NCBI GenBank assembly: GCA_031763025.1 | Contig: JASSKH010000007.1 | Coordinates: 791,276 to 855,275 of the forward strand | Source of the DNA: Macrocystis pyrifera | Taxonomy: Eukaryota; Sar; Phaeophyceae; Laminariales; Laminariaceae | DNA length: 64,000 nt | Direction of reading: 5' to 3' | Part shown: positions 1-12,700 of the stretch, piece by piece | Numbering within the stretch: the first letter of the stretch is position 1 | Layout: each line of letters opens with the position of its first letter | Made by a program: the position numbers and the translations under genes | The notes under the pieces: model-generated | The model's database searches: none | Told to the model about the DNA's origin: nothing | What the model saw: only the letters and a program-made list of their open reading frames with translations

Positions 1-406
1 TCGCACTACATCCCACTGTGCGAGCTTGCGTGCCAACAGGCCCACCACGGCGAGGTGAGGCCAAACAAAATGGCTAAATATGGTGTGCAGAGATTTAACC
101 TCACAGCGTGAGCGGCGTGAGCGCGCGCAGGGGCCCGCTTTAATCACGGGCGGGTTAAAATCTCGTTTGTGAGATCTGATACAAGAAGGGCACGATTCTT
201 CGGTTTATTCTCCTGTATGAACCCTTTTAACTACTGAAATTACTACTCCACACTAATTCTATGTAGTACGTTCGAGAGCAATGTTCGTACGTGCCGGGGG
301 GTTGTATTCGGCGTTCCAGGGGACGTTGCGCCTAGGTGCGGTTTACTTCGTAACTCTATATACCTGGTACAACTCAAGCGCTCAACCTTTCATTGCGTGC
401 TTGCAG

Positions 407-3400
407 CCGTGCCCGGGGGCAAGGTGCAAGATGTTTGGGGCGATGCCGTCCGACTTCTTGCTTTTCGAGGTCGGCGAAGAGATGCCTTTGGAAGAAGATG
501 ACAGCGAGCCGACCTCCGCGCCTGACATAGACATCACGTGGGATATCAACCAAAGGTGAGTACTCGTGGAGTTTGACGGGGGGCGTCGCTTGGGAGTAGG
601 GGTTCTGGGGGCCGTAGAAGATGCAAGGCGAACATGGTCCAGACGGTCGCTGAAACCGACAAGAAGGTATCGACGTAGTGGCTGTGATAGTGGTGGTGTT
701 CGCTGCTCAGGTCGGGCTGGCAGATACTTTGGCACCATCACACGTCAGTTTGTGGTGAAGGACAGCGTGAGAGGAAAAACGACCCCTCCCTTCTCCTGTT
801 CCCACCGTAAGGAAGAAAACAGACTTAGGAAAGCATGCTCGGAGGGCGCCTTGCACAAACCCATCACATTGCCGTGCTGTTTCGTGCGCGCCCTCGACGA
901 CGACAGCATATTCGCCCCCCGCCGGAAGGAGGCCGAGAGCCGGAGCTTCTGGGACACGGAGCGAGTGACGCGGAAGGCTCTAGATGCCGACTACGGTCGA
1001 ATGCTCAAGGAGGACCGAGTACTGAAATTGGTTGCGAAAAGCGACGCAGAGGTGGTGAAGGGACAAAAGACTCCCAAGGAGAGTCTCGAAGAGGTGAATA
1101 CCATTATCTACATGACTTAGTGGATACGTGTAAGTACCAAGGCCAATATCATGGCCCAGTGATCTAGGGTATGCGAAAGAAATAGAACAGGAGGGAAAGG
1201 CGCTCACGCAACGTTTCGGGGTTGGTAGCCAAGCCTCAAACCTTGAGGAAGCCGCGCCTGTTTTCGGGGAAATTACGGTTTACCCATGTCAACCCTCCCC
1301 GCCCAGCCGAGTTTACATCACAATCCAGTACAGCAAGCGAAATATGTGCTTGGAGGATCGGCATATTACCCGGAATCCACCGGAACTCACCATTTATTTC
1401 AATTTGTTTGCGTGTGAGATTTCGTTGTCGAGACCGCAGGGAAAACAGAAGGTCAGAATTGCGTCAGCTCGAACGCATTCGCTAAGGAGAGAAAGTTGCC
1501 AATATTGATAATCAATCGGTTTATGACCAAAACATGGCCTTCATTATACTTCAACCTTTACAATCACGCGGTTTACTACCCAAATGTGGCCCGCATTATC
1601 CATGCAAATGGCGCACAGACGGTTTCCTCGATATTCTGCCCCCCCCTCCCCGCCTGCCATGTACTACCACTACCCTTTGGGGGGTTCACAGGTGAAGAAG
1701 GTGATTGCTCCATTCTACAAGACTTTCCTCGCAATATTCAAGTACTACTGCCTCACACCCAGCACAAGCATCCGCGGTGCGTTCTCCATTCAGCCCAATC
1801 AATTCGGCAAGATGATGCAGGACGCCGAACTCGCGGGTAACTTCATATCTGTGGAGGAGATCGGCAAGATTTTCGTACTGGTGAACTTCGAGAGCGATAA
1901 GGTGAGGGCAACGTGGCGCGTGCTTGCGTTGCTGCTCGGGAATTGTCTACCCTCTGCACGAACGGAACTATCCGGGTTTTTATTGATGTCTTGATCTCAT
2001 CCACCGTCGCCCGTCGCTTTTATGTTGCCGACAAACATCATGTCGTGTACTGCTCCAGCGGAGTGCGGAGGCCGACGTGAACGAAGATAGGGCCTTGATG
2101 CGCTTCGAGCTGATGGAAGCATTGATACGGGTTGCCATAACCATGCGCGACAACGAAGGGCAAGACGAAATGTCTCCGGCAGAAAAGGTGAGGCCTTTTT
2201 TTCGATTTTGTTCTTCCCGTCTCGCGCCTTGCATATCAGGCGCTGTATGGCTCATATTCCACATGGCATGATGTTGTGATGCTCAAAGTATTGTGCGGCG
2301 AGCTCGCAGGATACGTCCTAGAGCGGCATCGACACCTATTTGCTCTCCGAATCGATGCGAAGGGGATCCATACTACTGTCGACGTAAACGAGAACAACCG
2401 TATTCCCATATGTCGGTATAATGTGGGTATGTATGGTACCTGTGTCGAGCAGCCAGCAATGAGGTTCAACACATGTAGATAAATTGCCACTGCGTAGTAT
2501 CTGACACACTAGAGTAAGCCGAATGCTCTCAGGGATAGAGGAGCAATGCTGCGCTGCAGTAGGAGTCGAGCCCAGGTGCACCGCAACACAACCGTTAGCG
2601 ACGAGAAGACGGAAAGACGTGCCTCGCTGGCGGTACCCCCCCCCCCCCCCCCCCCTCTCTAGTCAAAACCGTGCTACGACACCCACACAGCTGGAAGGGG
2701 GAAGGTCGCATAAATCTCGATCCGCAGTATATTGTGAGGGGAAACTGGGGTTGTCGTCGTTATCTTTACTGTAGAGAACGATCATTGTTCGGCAATGCTT
2801 GCTTAACGTCCAGCTCTAAAGTGGCATGATAAACGAAATGAATGTGTCGATATTCGCGGGGTCATACTCCGGTGAAGACTATATAGTCGCGTAGGTTTGT
2901 TACGCAGTGGATGTGACACTCCCGCGCCTTTCACGCTCCTAAACTTCTCTTGCAGCTACGCATAACGATCGACGAACAGTTGCTGGTCAACCTCCACCCA
3001 GATGCTATGAAGGACTCAGACACCTTCCGAAACGAGTGCCTCTACACCAAGGCCATCGACGATGTGTTTCAGGCAAGTGACACGGCGCAATCACAAGATC
3101 ATGCAATTCACGTGGGCGCTATAAAATGCAGTGTGCAATTCTGGGCTAGATCGTCAGTCATACCGTCAGCAATCTTGCACCATTCGCAATAATACCACTT
3201 GCTTAATTTCCGGCGGAAGTTGTCAGGACTACTTTTAATATTAATACAAGAACTGAATTGTGCTCGCGAGCACATCACAACCTTTTGCGGTTAATGCCAT
3301 CGCGTGCTCACGCCCGCGTCACAAGAATACGGTGACATCTGCTCCGCAAAGGTGAGCGCGGACGTTGCTGTGGCGTTCGACTATATAAAAAAAACGCATC

Positions 3401-5014
3401 AAATGGATGGACATCGACCAATGAAGGAGCGCGTTACTTGCCTCCATTACTGCCCATCTACTGTCGTATCATAACGGCCTGTCACTCTAACTAGCGCTAT
3501 CCCCATTGCTCAACTCTACAGGACCACCACAGGGCCCTGGCAACAGTTTACCACAAGTACAGCTTGCTCGATCCGGTGGCTGGGAAACCTACCTTCGGCC
3601 TGGAGGAATGGAAGGTGGTGTAAAGCAAGCGGATTCGACTGCAGGTCGTACTAGTCTGCACCGCGGATACTTGTATCGCTTACGCAGCATCAGTGTATTG
3701 TTGAAAAACAAAACAAAAGGTAACATGCCTGTATCTCTCAACGCCTCGCGTCTGCAGACGTTTGCTAGCGACGCCCGGCTGGTCGGCGACAACGTTCACA
3801 TGCTGAGAATGGGCATCAGAGAGATGAAAGAGCCGTTCTACCTATCACGGATGATAGTCAGCGACGAGGTCAAGAGCCGCACTAAGATGACCCAGGTGAA
3901 AACGTGCCCGTGGTAGACGAGAACAAAAGTGAGTAGCGCCGGGGAGATCGTTCTAGTGCTTCCTTGAACTACCCCCCATCGAACGGCACGACACGACCTT
4001 AAAACCCAGCCCGGAACATTTCTTGTGGAGTACTAAGGGAAGGTGCTCAGTGAAAAAGTGCAGAATAATGCGCGGTGGGTAATGAAGAGCTTTGAGGTTT
4101 TTGAGCCGCGTCTAAGACGCCTGAAAAACTTGTGACTCGACTGTTGACTTTCGGGGGTTCCTTTCAGCATTGCTCGTGTGACTTTAGCTCACAAGAGATA
4201 TGGTAGTCAACAAGCGGAATTGGAGAAGGTGTATTCGACCACCCGTTGCCGTTTCTCGAACACTATTAAGCGATTTTGTACTGTGTACCACGCGATGGAC
4301 AGTACCAGCATTGGCTCAATTCCTGCGACGTGTATCTTATGTGTTTCTAAGCCCTAATTTTGCCTGAAATGTTGGCTGTTATCGTGCCGCAGCTGACCTA
4401 TGTCGACTTTCTGGAAGCACTGGCGCGACTCGCGTGTGTGTGATTCCCATACCATCAGACAACGACATGAAGGAAGTGGAGGTAAGGACCTTTGTAGATG
4501 TTGTCGATATCGTAAGGCTTCAGCTGCGGTCGATTTGTTGTTGTCTGGCAGAGTAGAATACTGCGCTCGATCAACTAGCCTGAGCTGCTTCGTCGCGCAT
4601 CCGATTATTTCTAACCCCTTAGCATCACGCATGAGCCCTGCTACTGTAGAAAATGGACGTAGGGGTGTCATGACCCATCGATCGACTAGTGTCTGCTACC
4701 TCCAGAAGCCCCCCCTACGATGAGCACTCCCACATAACAACCCACCGTACCGTTGTTTTGTCAGCGATCTCACAGAATCTTCTCACTTTCTTCTTGCTGT
4801 GAATATCATCGAAATGGTTCATGCGAGTCGGTACGCCTTCCGTCGACACAAATTTGCGCACCTTTAGGCAACGGATATTTTGGACTACGAAACGGCTCTG
4901 GGCGCTGGATCTGAACATTCGCAAACTCAGCATGACAAGGTGGCAAGCGCTACGGGGGGTATGCTGGCACCGCGGCTCGACAAACTTATAAGGCAAGGCG
5001 GTGATGTTGTATGA
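407..5014 (+). CDS. Conserved protist-type protein (flagella-like), 5' end outside window
   Basis: Nine exons were placed: 407-555, 907-1093, 1692-1901, 2059-2187, 2956-3072, 3522-3614, 3758-3895, 4393-4481 and 4868-5014. The codon phases agree at each junction, except that exon 8 carries two surplus bases. Recognisable stretches are FAPRRKEAESRSFWDTERV (exon 2), ADVNEDRALMRFELMEALIR (exon 4) and LTYVDFLEALARLA (exon 8). They look like helix-loop modules resembling degenerate EF-hands. From memory, proteins with the MRFEF-EALIR block occur in flagellated protists, but I cannot name the family and assign no function. The first exon may be internal (acceptor at 401-406) or start at the ATG at 431. 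The last exon ends at TGA 5012-5014 and is less certain. The intron after exon 5 uses a GC donor (3073). A C20 tract lies in an intron at 2636-2655. Confidence 0.6.
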
Positions 5015-6730
5015 TTTCGGTATCGCAGTGCATTAGAATTTTGAGGACGCCACAATGACGGAAGCTACATCGAAATGTCGTGAGCACGTTAACCCTTACC
5101 CTTGCAATGGCGAAACAGCCACGATATGTCCCGCAATACCGACCCCATTGTTTTTACCCAACTCATCTGAGCTCACTTGCGATAATAACTATATTAACCC
5201 TTAGCTAGTTTGTCAGCCCTGCGATCTGCAGTGTTTTATAGACTGCTTTGCGTTTCTGTCGCAGCCATGGTTACATACGTCCCAATACCTTGGATTACCT
5301 GATTGCTCATTTCTTGCTATCCACAGGTTTGTTGTGGGTACGCTGGCGATTCGTTCAAACGGAGTGATCAAGGCAGGAAACAAAGGGATTAACCTTGTCG
5401 GTCTTTACTGCACCAAGGAACACTTGGCTCGAGGGGTTCTTCCGTAAAATCTCCGGATTTTCAGCATATAATATTGTACAATGTGATCAACGTTGCCGTG
5501 AACTCTTGAGGAGGCAGCCCGCAGTATTAACCGTCACATCATGTACCTGGGACCCCGAGGGGTTATCCATCGACGGCCATCTGCGTTTGGTATGTAGCGC
5601 AGCAGAAGCGGAACGTGAAAACTCGGTGTAAAGAATGCTCAGTACGTAACGGATACAACAAAAATAGTCCCGCAATCGATTGGCAAGGAGGGCAACCTAC
5701 GCAGTTAATGCACCTGAGAATGAACCAGAGTTTCAAGTTTCAAAGCAGCGAGTATGTGGTATACTGCTGTACTCCAAACCATATGTGCCGACTCGGTTAA
5801 TCGTATCGAACACCCTGGTAGATATGCACGGAACTACACCTCGAAAATGCGCTAAACAGCCGCGGAGATCTGGACAGGCGAAACTGCCCTACGCTGACTT
5901 GATTTTTTTTCGTACCAGTACAGAATAAATATCTTCATGTACCAACTACAGTGACTACCTCATCAATCTCACGGGCTAAAACATTATACGTAAAATCTTG
6001 GGGTCTCGCAGTATGTAGTTGAACCGCGTGCACGTTGATGGACGGTGACGAGCAAACACCGATGCGAAATTGCTACGTATCATCACAGCTATACCAGGTA
6101 CCTACGTCTCCCAAGTCCACATGCATCGATTGCCTCGAGGTACACGGGTCGCCTTGTGGTTGGGTACATGGAGTTCAAACGCACTGGTGTACGCAGACGA
6201 TCACGTCGCCTTTTTCGAAACCTCAGCATTGGCACACAGACTTGACACAGCAGTAGTAGTAGATGTGTTGCCGCAGGCAGACGCACGTCGCCCTCATTAC
6301 GAGCTTTACGCGGGCTTACGAATTCACGCCCCCGCAAACATGGAATAGATCGAGTGCTGCTGTGTCTTGAACGCAACCTTTAACCTTGTAAGACGAATGC
6401 TACCACGAGAACAAGGTACATCATATACCTGGTACGCGTTCAAGCGAGATGGTGTTGACATAACACCAGATACCGGTACTGTGATCAGTGTACAGGCAAC
6501 ATGGAGTCGGTCGAAATGTCGAACTCGCACCATGGTCGAAAAAAAACCGTCAAGAAATATCAGCCGTTACACACGAACCGGCATCATGGATTTTTAAAGC
6601 CATCCAGGCTTTCTTGAGAACCTTTTTTATATCCTTATTGAGATGAAAACTGAAAGCAATGGGAATGAATATTCCCATTGACTGAAAGCGCACAGCGCAG
6701 AGAGAGGTGCCGTCGTGCCGACTAGCGAGG
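5015..6730. other. Intergenic spacer
   Basis: No exon could be supported here. Short open stretches exist (for example 5395-5631 and 6070-6348), but they lack splice-phase continuity or any recognisable motif. Two copies of the TACCWGGTA motif occur near 6092 and 6425. The promoter and 5' UTR of the downstream TPR gene must lie at its right end, but I see no clear core-promoter element. Confidence 0.5.
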
Positions 6731-9700
6731 ATGAACCCCACGAAAGAGGGGGACCTCAAGGGGAAGACGAAGGAAAAGAGGAGCGATAAGAGTGCGAGCA
6801 AACCGCCAAAGGGCAAAAAGAGTCCCAGAACCAACCGAAAGGTTCAACCAGGACAAGTAGCTCACAGCAGCGAAGACGAGGGGGATGCGTTCGCCAACCC
6901 CAGAGCAAAGAGGCCGAAGACTGGCCGTATCGGGAGGTAAGAACGACCTACTGCTGGCGACAGCGGCTCTCATATTTAGCGTGCATGCAGTTGTGGCAGC
7001 CAGCTTGATCGCTGCCCAATGGAGCTAACCAAAAACTAGTCCAGCGAATGGTCGGTTGTCAAGCGATAGTCTACTGCTGGTGCATGATATGAACGCAGCT
7101 CCTCGTGGGTTCCACTCTTATCTTGCCTACTACGTACATACCTCCGATGACTTCCCCGCTCCCAGGACCGCCGGCAAAAACTACCCCCCGGAAATCCAGC
7201 GAGCGTTAGGCAGGGCTCACATGCTGTACGTGGAGGGCAACGTGGTGGAGGCATCGCAAGAGCTATCACAAGTAGTGGTACAATGTTCATCTGTGAGTTC
7301 TGCTGCACCTGGTGCATTTATTGGTGGCATGTGGATACCTACAGCAGCAATACGCTGTTACTGCCACACACCACAGGAGGTGTCGTAGCGACGCGATACC
7401 TCGAGGTACCTACCGTAGTAGTACTATTCATTACAGTCTTGTGCGTCGTCTGTTCATCGGTGTATCAGGTACATGTCAGTCTAATGCGTAGCTACACGAG
7501 AATAGATAATGGTCTTGTGCGTCGCCTTTGTGTCGGTTTGTCGGTGCTGTCTCCGCTGGTTCTCCGATCTTGAGCAAACACAGCTCGTTTTTCTGAGCCG
7601 AAACGTCCTCTCCCGTGAAGCTTGAGGGTTTGTCACTTTCTGCTGTAGCTGAGTGCTGTCGTGCTATTGATAGTTGGTGTGCTGTCCTCATGGTCAACAA
7701 GTTAACGCACGTCGCTGTCGCTGTTCATGATCAAACAAACTACACACCACTCTGGTGGGGAGTATAAGCCCCGTTTGATCTAGCGGGGATATAAGCTCCT
7801 TTTGGACTCTGATGTGGACATCAAATGGATCTTATATTAGCGGCCAGAATGGTACCAGGTATGGGTACTGTATCATACACCATATTTAGGGACAGGTGGT
7901 ACTGGTACCTGGTATAGGAGACCGCGGCTTGACCCCGTGACTGACTTTTCCCTTCACTAAAACTCAGTGATGGCAGTTACGGGAGTACACGTAACTTCCC
8001 GTAATCAGATTGAGCCGTCCGCATTTTTTTTCTTCACCGTAATAGTTGAGTCCGATCCAAAGGTCCCCCACCCCTCCCCTGTTTTCCATAGTGGAAGCCC
8101 CCGCCCGCGCACAGCACACAGCAACCGCACACAACCACAGCACACAGCACAGCACACTACACACCGTACACTACACATCAGCAAAGGCTACGTATGGCTG
8201 CTTGGAGCGAGCCCTCGTGGGGGTCACTCGTGGCTCAGACACCAGAGGATATATCCACTTTTACTTCCCAGCCCGGTCGCGACGGTGTGCTCGCATATGT
8301 AGACATCGTGAAGGCCTCCGAACAACACTCAGACACCACCGTCAAATGCAAGACCCGGGGATGCTTGATTTTTGTCCCCGTTTTTTTGCCGTAATTGCCG
8401 CCCGTAATTGAAATTGCTAATTTGCCGTAATTACACGTCCATAATTGTTTTCAATCTCCCGTAACTGCCATCACCTCTAAAACTATAATGTTAAGGCCAA
8501 AAGGCCAAAAGAGGCCTTGACGCGCCCTAAAAAGATCGATCTCCTATTTTTATAATACGAGTGGCATCTTTGTTCATCATGATACTTGAAACCCGCAAAC
8601 CCGTCGAGTTTCCTCCACCTCTCGGCGCGCTCGACCTCATGACAAGTGACCCAGAGATGTTTAGGCTTTCTCGGAGATATCACGCAAGTTCCATGATGGT
8701 ATCATGGATCTGCAAGCGCGCCTCGTGCCTGGCTATCTTCTCGCAGAGCTATGAAGGTAATCTGACACACCGATGTCATGTGCAACTCGTGACAGATCCC
8801 GGAACCATACGCCCTCTTGGCGCTGATCTACCAAGACAGCGGCAAGTACCAAGAAGCACTTGTGTTCTACAAGCTGGCGTGCACGCGTGATCCGAGAAAA
8901 TTGGGGAATCACCGCGAGGCCGCACGCATCGCAGGTATTCTCGGCGACCACACGTCGAGGCTGGAGGCTTTGAAGGTGCTGGCGCGTCTCCAACCCAATA
9001 ACCTCAATATTGCGATTGAGCGGGCGAGATGCTTGCTGGAACTTCAGAAGCCCAAGCAGGTGGGAGAGCGGGGGGGGGGGGGGGGTCGTGGTGTTTTTAG
9101 TGCTGGGAGCGTGTAGGATGGTTTGACAGGATAAGACTGTAAGGTTCGCACGTTGGCCACAGACCACAGATATCATACGTATGCTCCTTAATTGTCGGAA
9201 ATTGGTATCGAGTGGCTTAAACTAGACTTCTTTCAGTAGCTTCATTTATCTTTTTGCTGAGAGACCTCCCTCGGCGCCTCTCTGACCTCCCAGAGCTCCC
9301 ACCTGAAAAGCGTTTTTTTTTTTTCATCTGTCAATCGCCGACGAGCTCTTTCTTTCTGAGAGCCTGCCATGTTTTCTTTCCTTGTATACCGGTATATGTT
9401 TTCGTTTTTTTTTTTTCGCCATTATATTTTTTGTTTTATTGTATTTTTTATTCTGTTTCGATGTGTGCTTGATCTTTTTTCGATTTTTTTCGTTTTTTTT
9501 TCCTCTGTTGTCCGATTTTTTGTTTTTGTGGACCTTTTATTAATACGCACCAGAACAATACACATTTATTTTGCACCTGCTTCTTCTGCGCAAATCACAA
9601 AATCACACCCAGCTCCGAGCGCTACGTACAATAGCATGTTGCCGTCTGGCATCTACCGCATGCACAGCGCAATCTGCCCTGCACAAAGCAGCAGAACAAA

Positions 9701-12700
9701 TACGTGCCGATCAGAGCGCGACAATGCAAACAAGCAGACATAGTTGGCGAGAGTCAATAGGCCGTTGAGCATCTACAGCTCGCTATGCTATCGAAAGGAA
9801 GAAATCAAAGCATGCCCGGCCTAAAAAAATATACAAACATATATAAGTACACGCTATACAAGCAGCTCTTGATGCGCGCAGGGTTTACCTTTTTTCCAAT
9901 CTCAGTGGGATACAACACTACGAGTACTCTTTCCCTCCGTCCTTTCTCTTTCCTACATACATACACATACATACGGCGTCCGGGTTGTTTTCCTGGAACA
10001 TGGAGCTTTTGGCTTTTGCAAGCTGTCAGTCTGCACCTTTTATGGACCTCTGTCCGCTTCATTCACATGTTCTGTATTTCCTTGTGAGCGAGCGTAGCGG
10101 GTGGAAACCGCCCGCGGATCGAAGCGTCTTTTACATGTACTTGGAAGGATGTATACAAATTCAAAACGTCAGCTGTAAGTCCAACCGATTGAGAAGTCGA
10201 AAGCCAGCGTTGCAAGCTGCTTGATACGTCGGCCGCGCGTGTTTTTTATTCCTCATGAACTTGTTGCACCTGTTGAACAATTTATGTTGTGCGTCATGTC
10301 GAAGATAGTGACGTAGACATCCCTTATTCACCGGCCTTCGCTTCAACTTAAAGGAGGCGCGGTTTTAACTCGACGTCTCGCATACAAGCAACAGTCATTA
10401 ACGCTTCAAAGGCGATTTGATTATATGTCGAAGCCCCCCTATATACCAAGTGCATTACTGCAACCTTGCGCCCCCCGCCCGCCATCCCGCCCCCCAAAAT
10501 GCTGTAATACCGTCCGACCGAACCGAACCTCACACCAGGCATTGGACGTCTACGCGAAGGCCGCCAAACGTTTCCCGAGGAGGCTTGACATCTACCTTGA
10601 CCTGGCGGAGAGTGTTGAGTGCATATCCCCACAACAGCACGTCTTCGTCCACCAGGCCTTGGCGTCCTGCTTGCGGCGCACAATCGGCAAAAGGCACCTG
10701 GGACCAGACGTGAGGGACCTTGCGGACGGTTTTTTCTAGCAGACTTCGCGAGATGAAGCTGGAGCTGCCAAAGCCGAAACGTCTGCCTCCCCGCAAGCGC
10801 GGGCTCCCCTCCAAGCGCGAGGGGGAAGTGGCAATGATTGCCGCCGACCTGCTGGTGAGAAAGCTCATGGAAAGCCGCAAGAGACAGGAGCCGCAGTACG
10901 AGGTCGCGGTGCAGGTGGTGGAGGGCTTGGTGAGCTGGCTCGACCAATGCCGCGTAATGGCAGGCCGTTGCGATGCCGAGTACGAATCAGGAGAAGGGCA
11001 GGAGCAAGACTACGAAGAAGACATCGACAGCGACAGCGACCTTCGAGATAGCAACGACGAGGGCAGCGACGAAGACGAGGACGAAGCGGAGATGGACGGG
11101 GAAGGCAGCAGCGCGGAAGAGGAAGTGGAAGGCAACAACGCGGAGGAAGGGGAGGATGAACCCATGGATCGATTCACGTTGAGCCCCACCATTCTGTTGC
11201 GCTATGGTATGTGCCACCTGTACTGTGGGGACAAGAACAAGGCCATGAAAGCGTTCGCGGTGCTCGACGACGAGGAGCCCGACGGGCCATACGGCGACAT
11301 GATGATAGAGATCGCAAGGGTGAGAACCCCCTTCCCCTCTTTGAGTGGCTGACTTGAGTGCGTCGTGCCTCGCAACGTTCTCATCTGAAAAAAAAAACTG
11401 ACTGGAATTAGCTGTCGCATTTTGTTTCCTTGGTGACACGTCGATTGGGCCTGGCGCGCGGATCCGAAAAATGGCCCGAGTAGTCACGTGCAGTTTTTTG
11501 TCTGCTACTGAGATGGAGAAATGGCAAGTGCAAAGTCGTTATAGATTCGCGGGTTCTCGCTTCTCGTGCAGCTCCGATATGGCACGTTGTTGCTGTCCAC
11601 GTTTCCGCATGCTCGTTCCAGCCATTTCAATGCACTACGCCGTGGTGTTAAGATATTCACCCTGCCCACATTTTTGATGAGTGCGCGGTGTAGCTCAGGC
11701 TACCCAACCTTGTTGCGCCAGCCTTGAAATGCTCGCAACACGGCCCGCCGCTGACGGTTCGGTTTCATTTCCGTCTTTCATTCAGGTCTACGCCGACACC
11801 GGCTACTTTGCGGAGTCGCTCGATTATCTTCGGCAGGTGGCACAGTCCAGGCACCCCCGCCACCATGTGGCCAGCGTTGAACTCGGCGCGGCATACGCGT
11901 CCCAGGGGAAGCATGAACTGGCCACGCAAGCATACAATTCAGTGCTGGTGGAGCGCCCTCACCATGCAACGGCGCTTGCGGGTCTGGCGGAAGCTGCGTA
12001 CTGGCGGGACAATTCTGCTGTTTCTCTAGCCTTGGCAGCATTGCGTCCGGCCGTAGACAAAGCCGCGCAAACCTGGACCGACGACGCTTCGGCGGCTGCT
12101 CCTTTGGAGGATGAAGACGAAGGGGAAGATGCCACGGGCTTCCAACGAGTGCAGCTCCTCATGCAATGGGCTACGCTGAGCCGAATGGAGAAACAATCGG
12201 CCGATTTCGCGTGCGTGGCGCTTCCACTGGTCACCGTCGCCCTTGGCCAGGTAGTGCAGCGACAGGAATTCGAAATGCAGAAGGCGCTCCCTCCCACTAA
12301 CATACGGGGGACGTCAGGAAGTGGCGTCGCGAGAGCCGGCAAACCTGCGGCAGACACTGACTCCGAGAACCCCGAGCGCCATCTGGAGGGGGCATGGGAG
12401 AGAGGGGGAGGCAGGGGGAGCGGTGAGTGATATGGACAACCGCGAGAGACCGCGAGCCGGGGTGTGGAAGCCGGGCCCAGTGCGCCCGATTGTACGCAAG
12501 CTGGACTGGCAGGCTGGTCGTCGGGGCCAACTGTCCACGCTGATGATTCGGTTGCTCCAAAGCACGGATGTCATCGCACAGGTCGGGAGGCGAGCGATTT
12601 TCTGGCACGTGGTTGAGCTCGTTCGTTGTTTGCTTGAGCTTGGAAACCCCAAGGAGGCGGCGGAGGTGGTAGCTGCTGCCATCCGACCTGATGGGTTCCT

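Noticed and set aside
7965-8476. Small genes inside the MITE (several overlapping plus-strand frames)
   Set aside because: They are short, lack known domains and lie wholly within a non-autonomous element in an intron.
9254-9743. Phe-rich membrane-like protein
   Set aside because: The frame lies in a T-rich intron stretch, and the runs of Phe come from T homopolymers.
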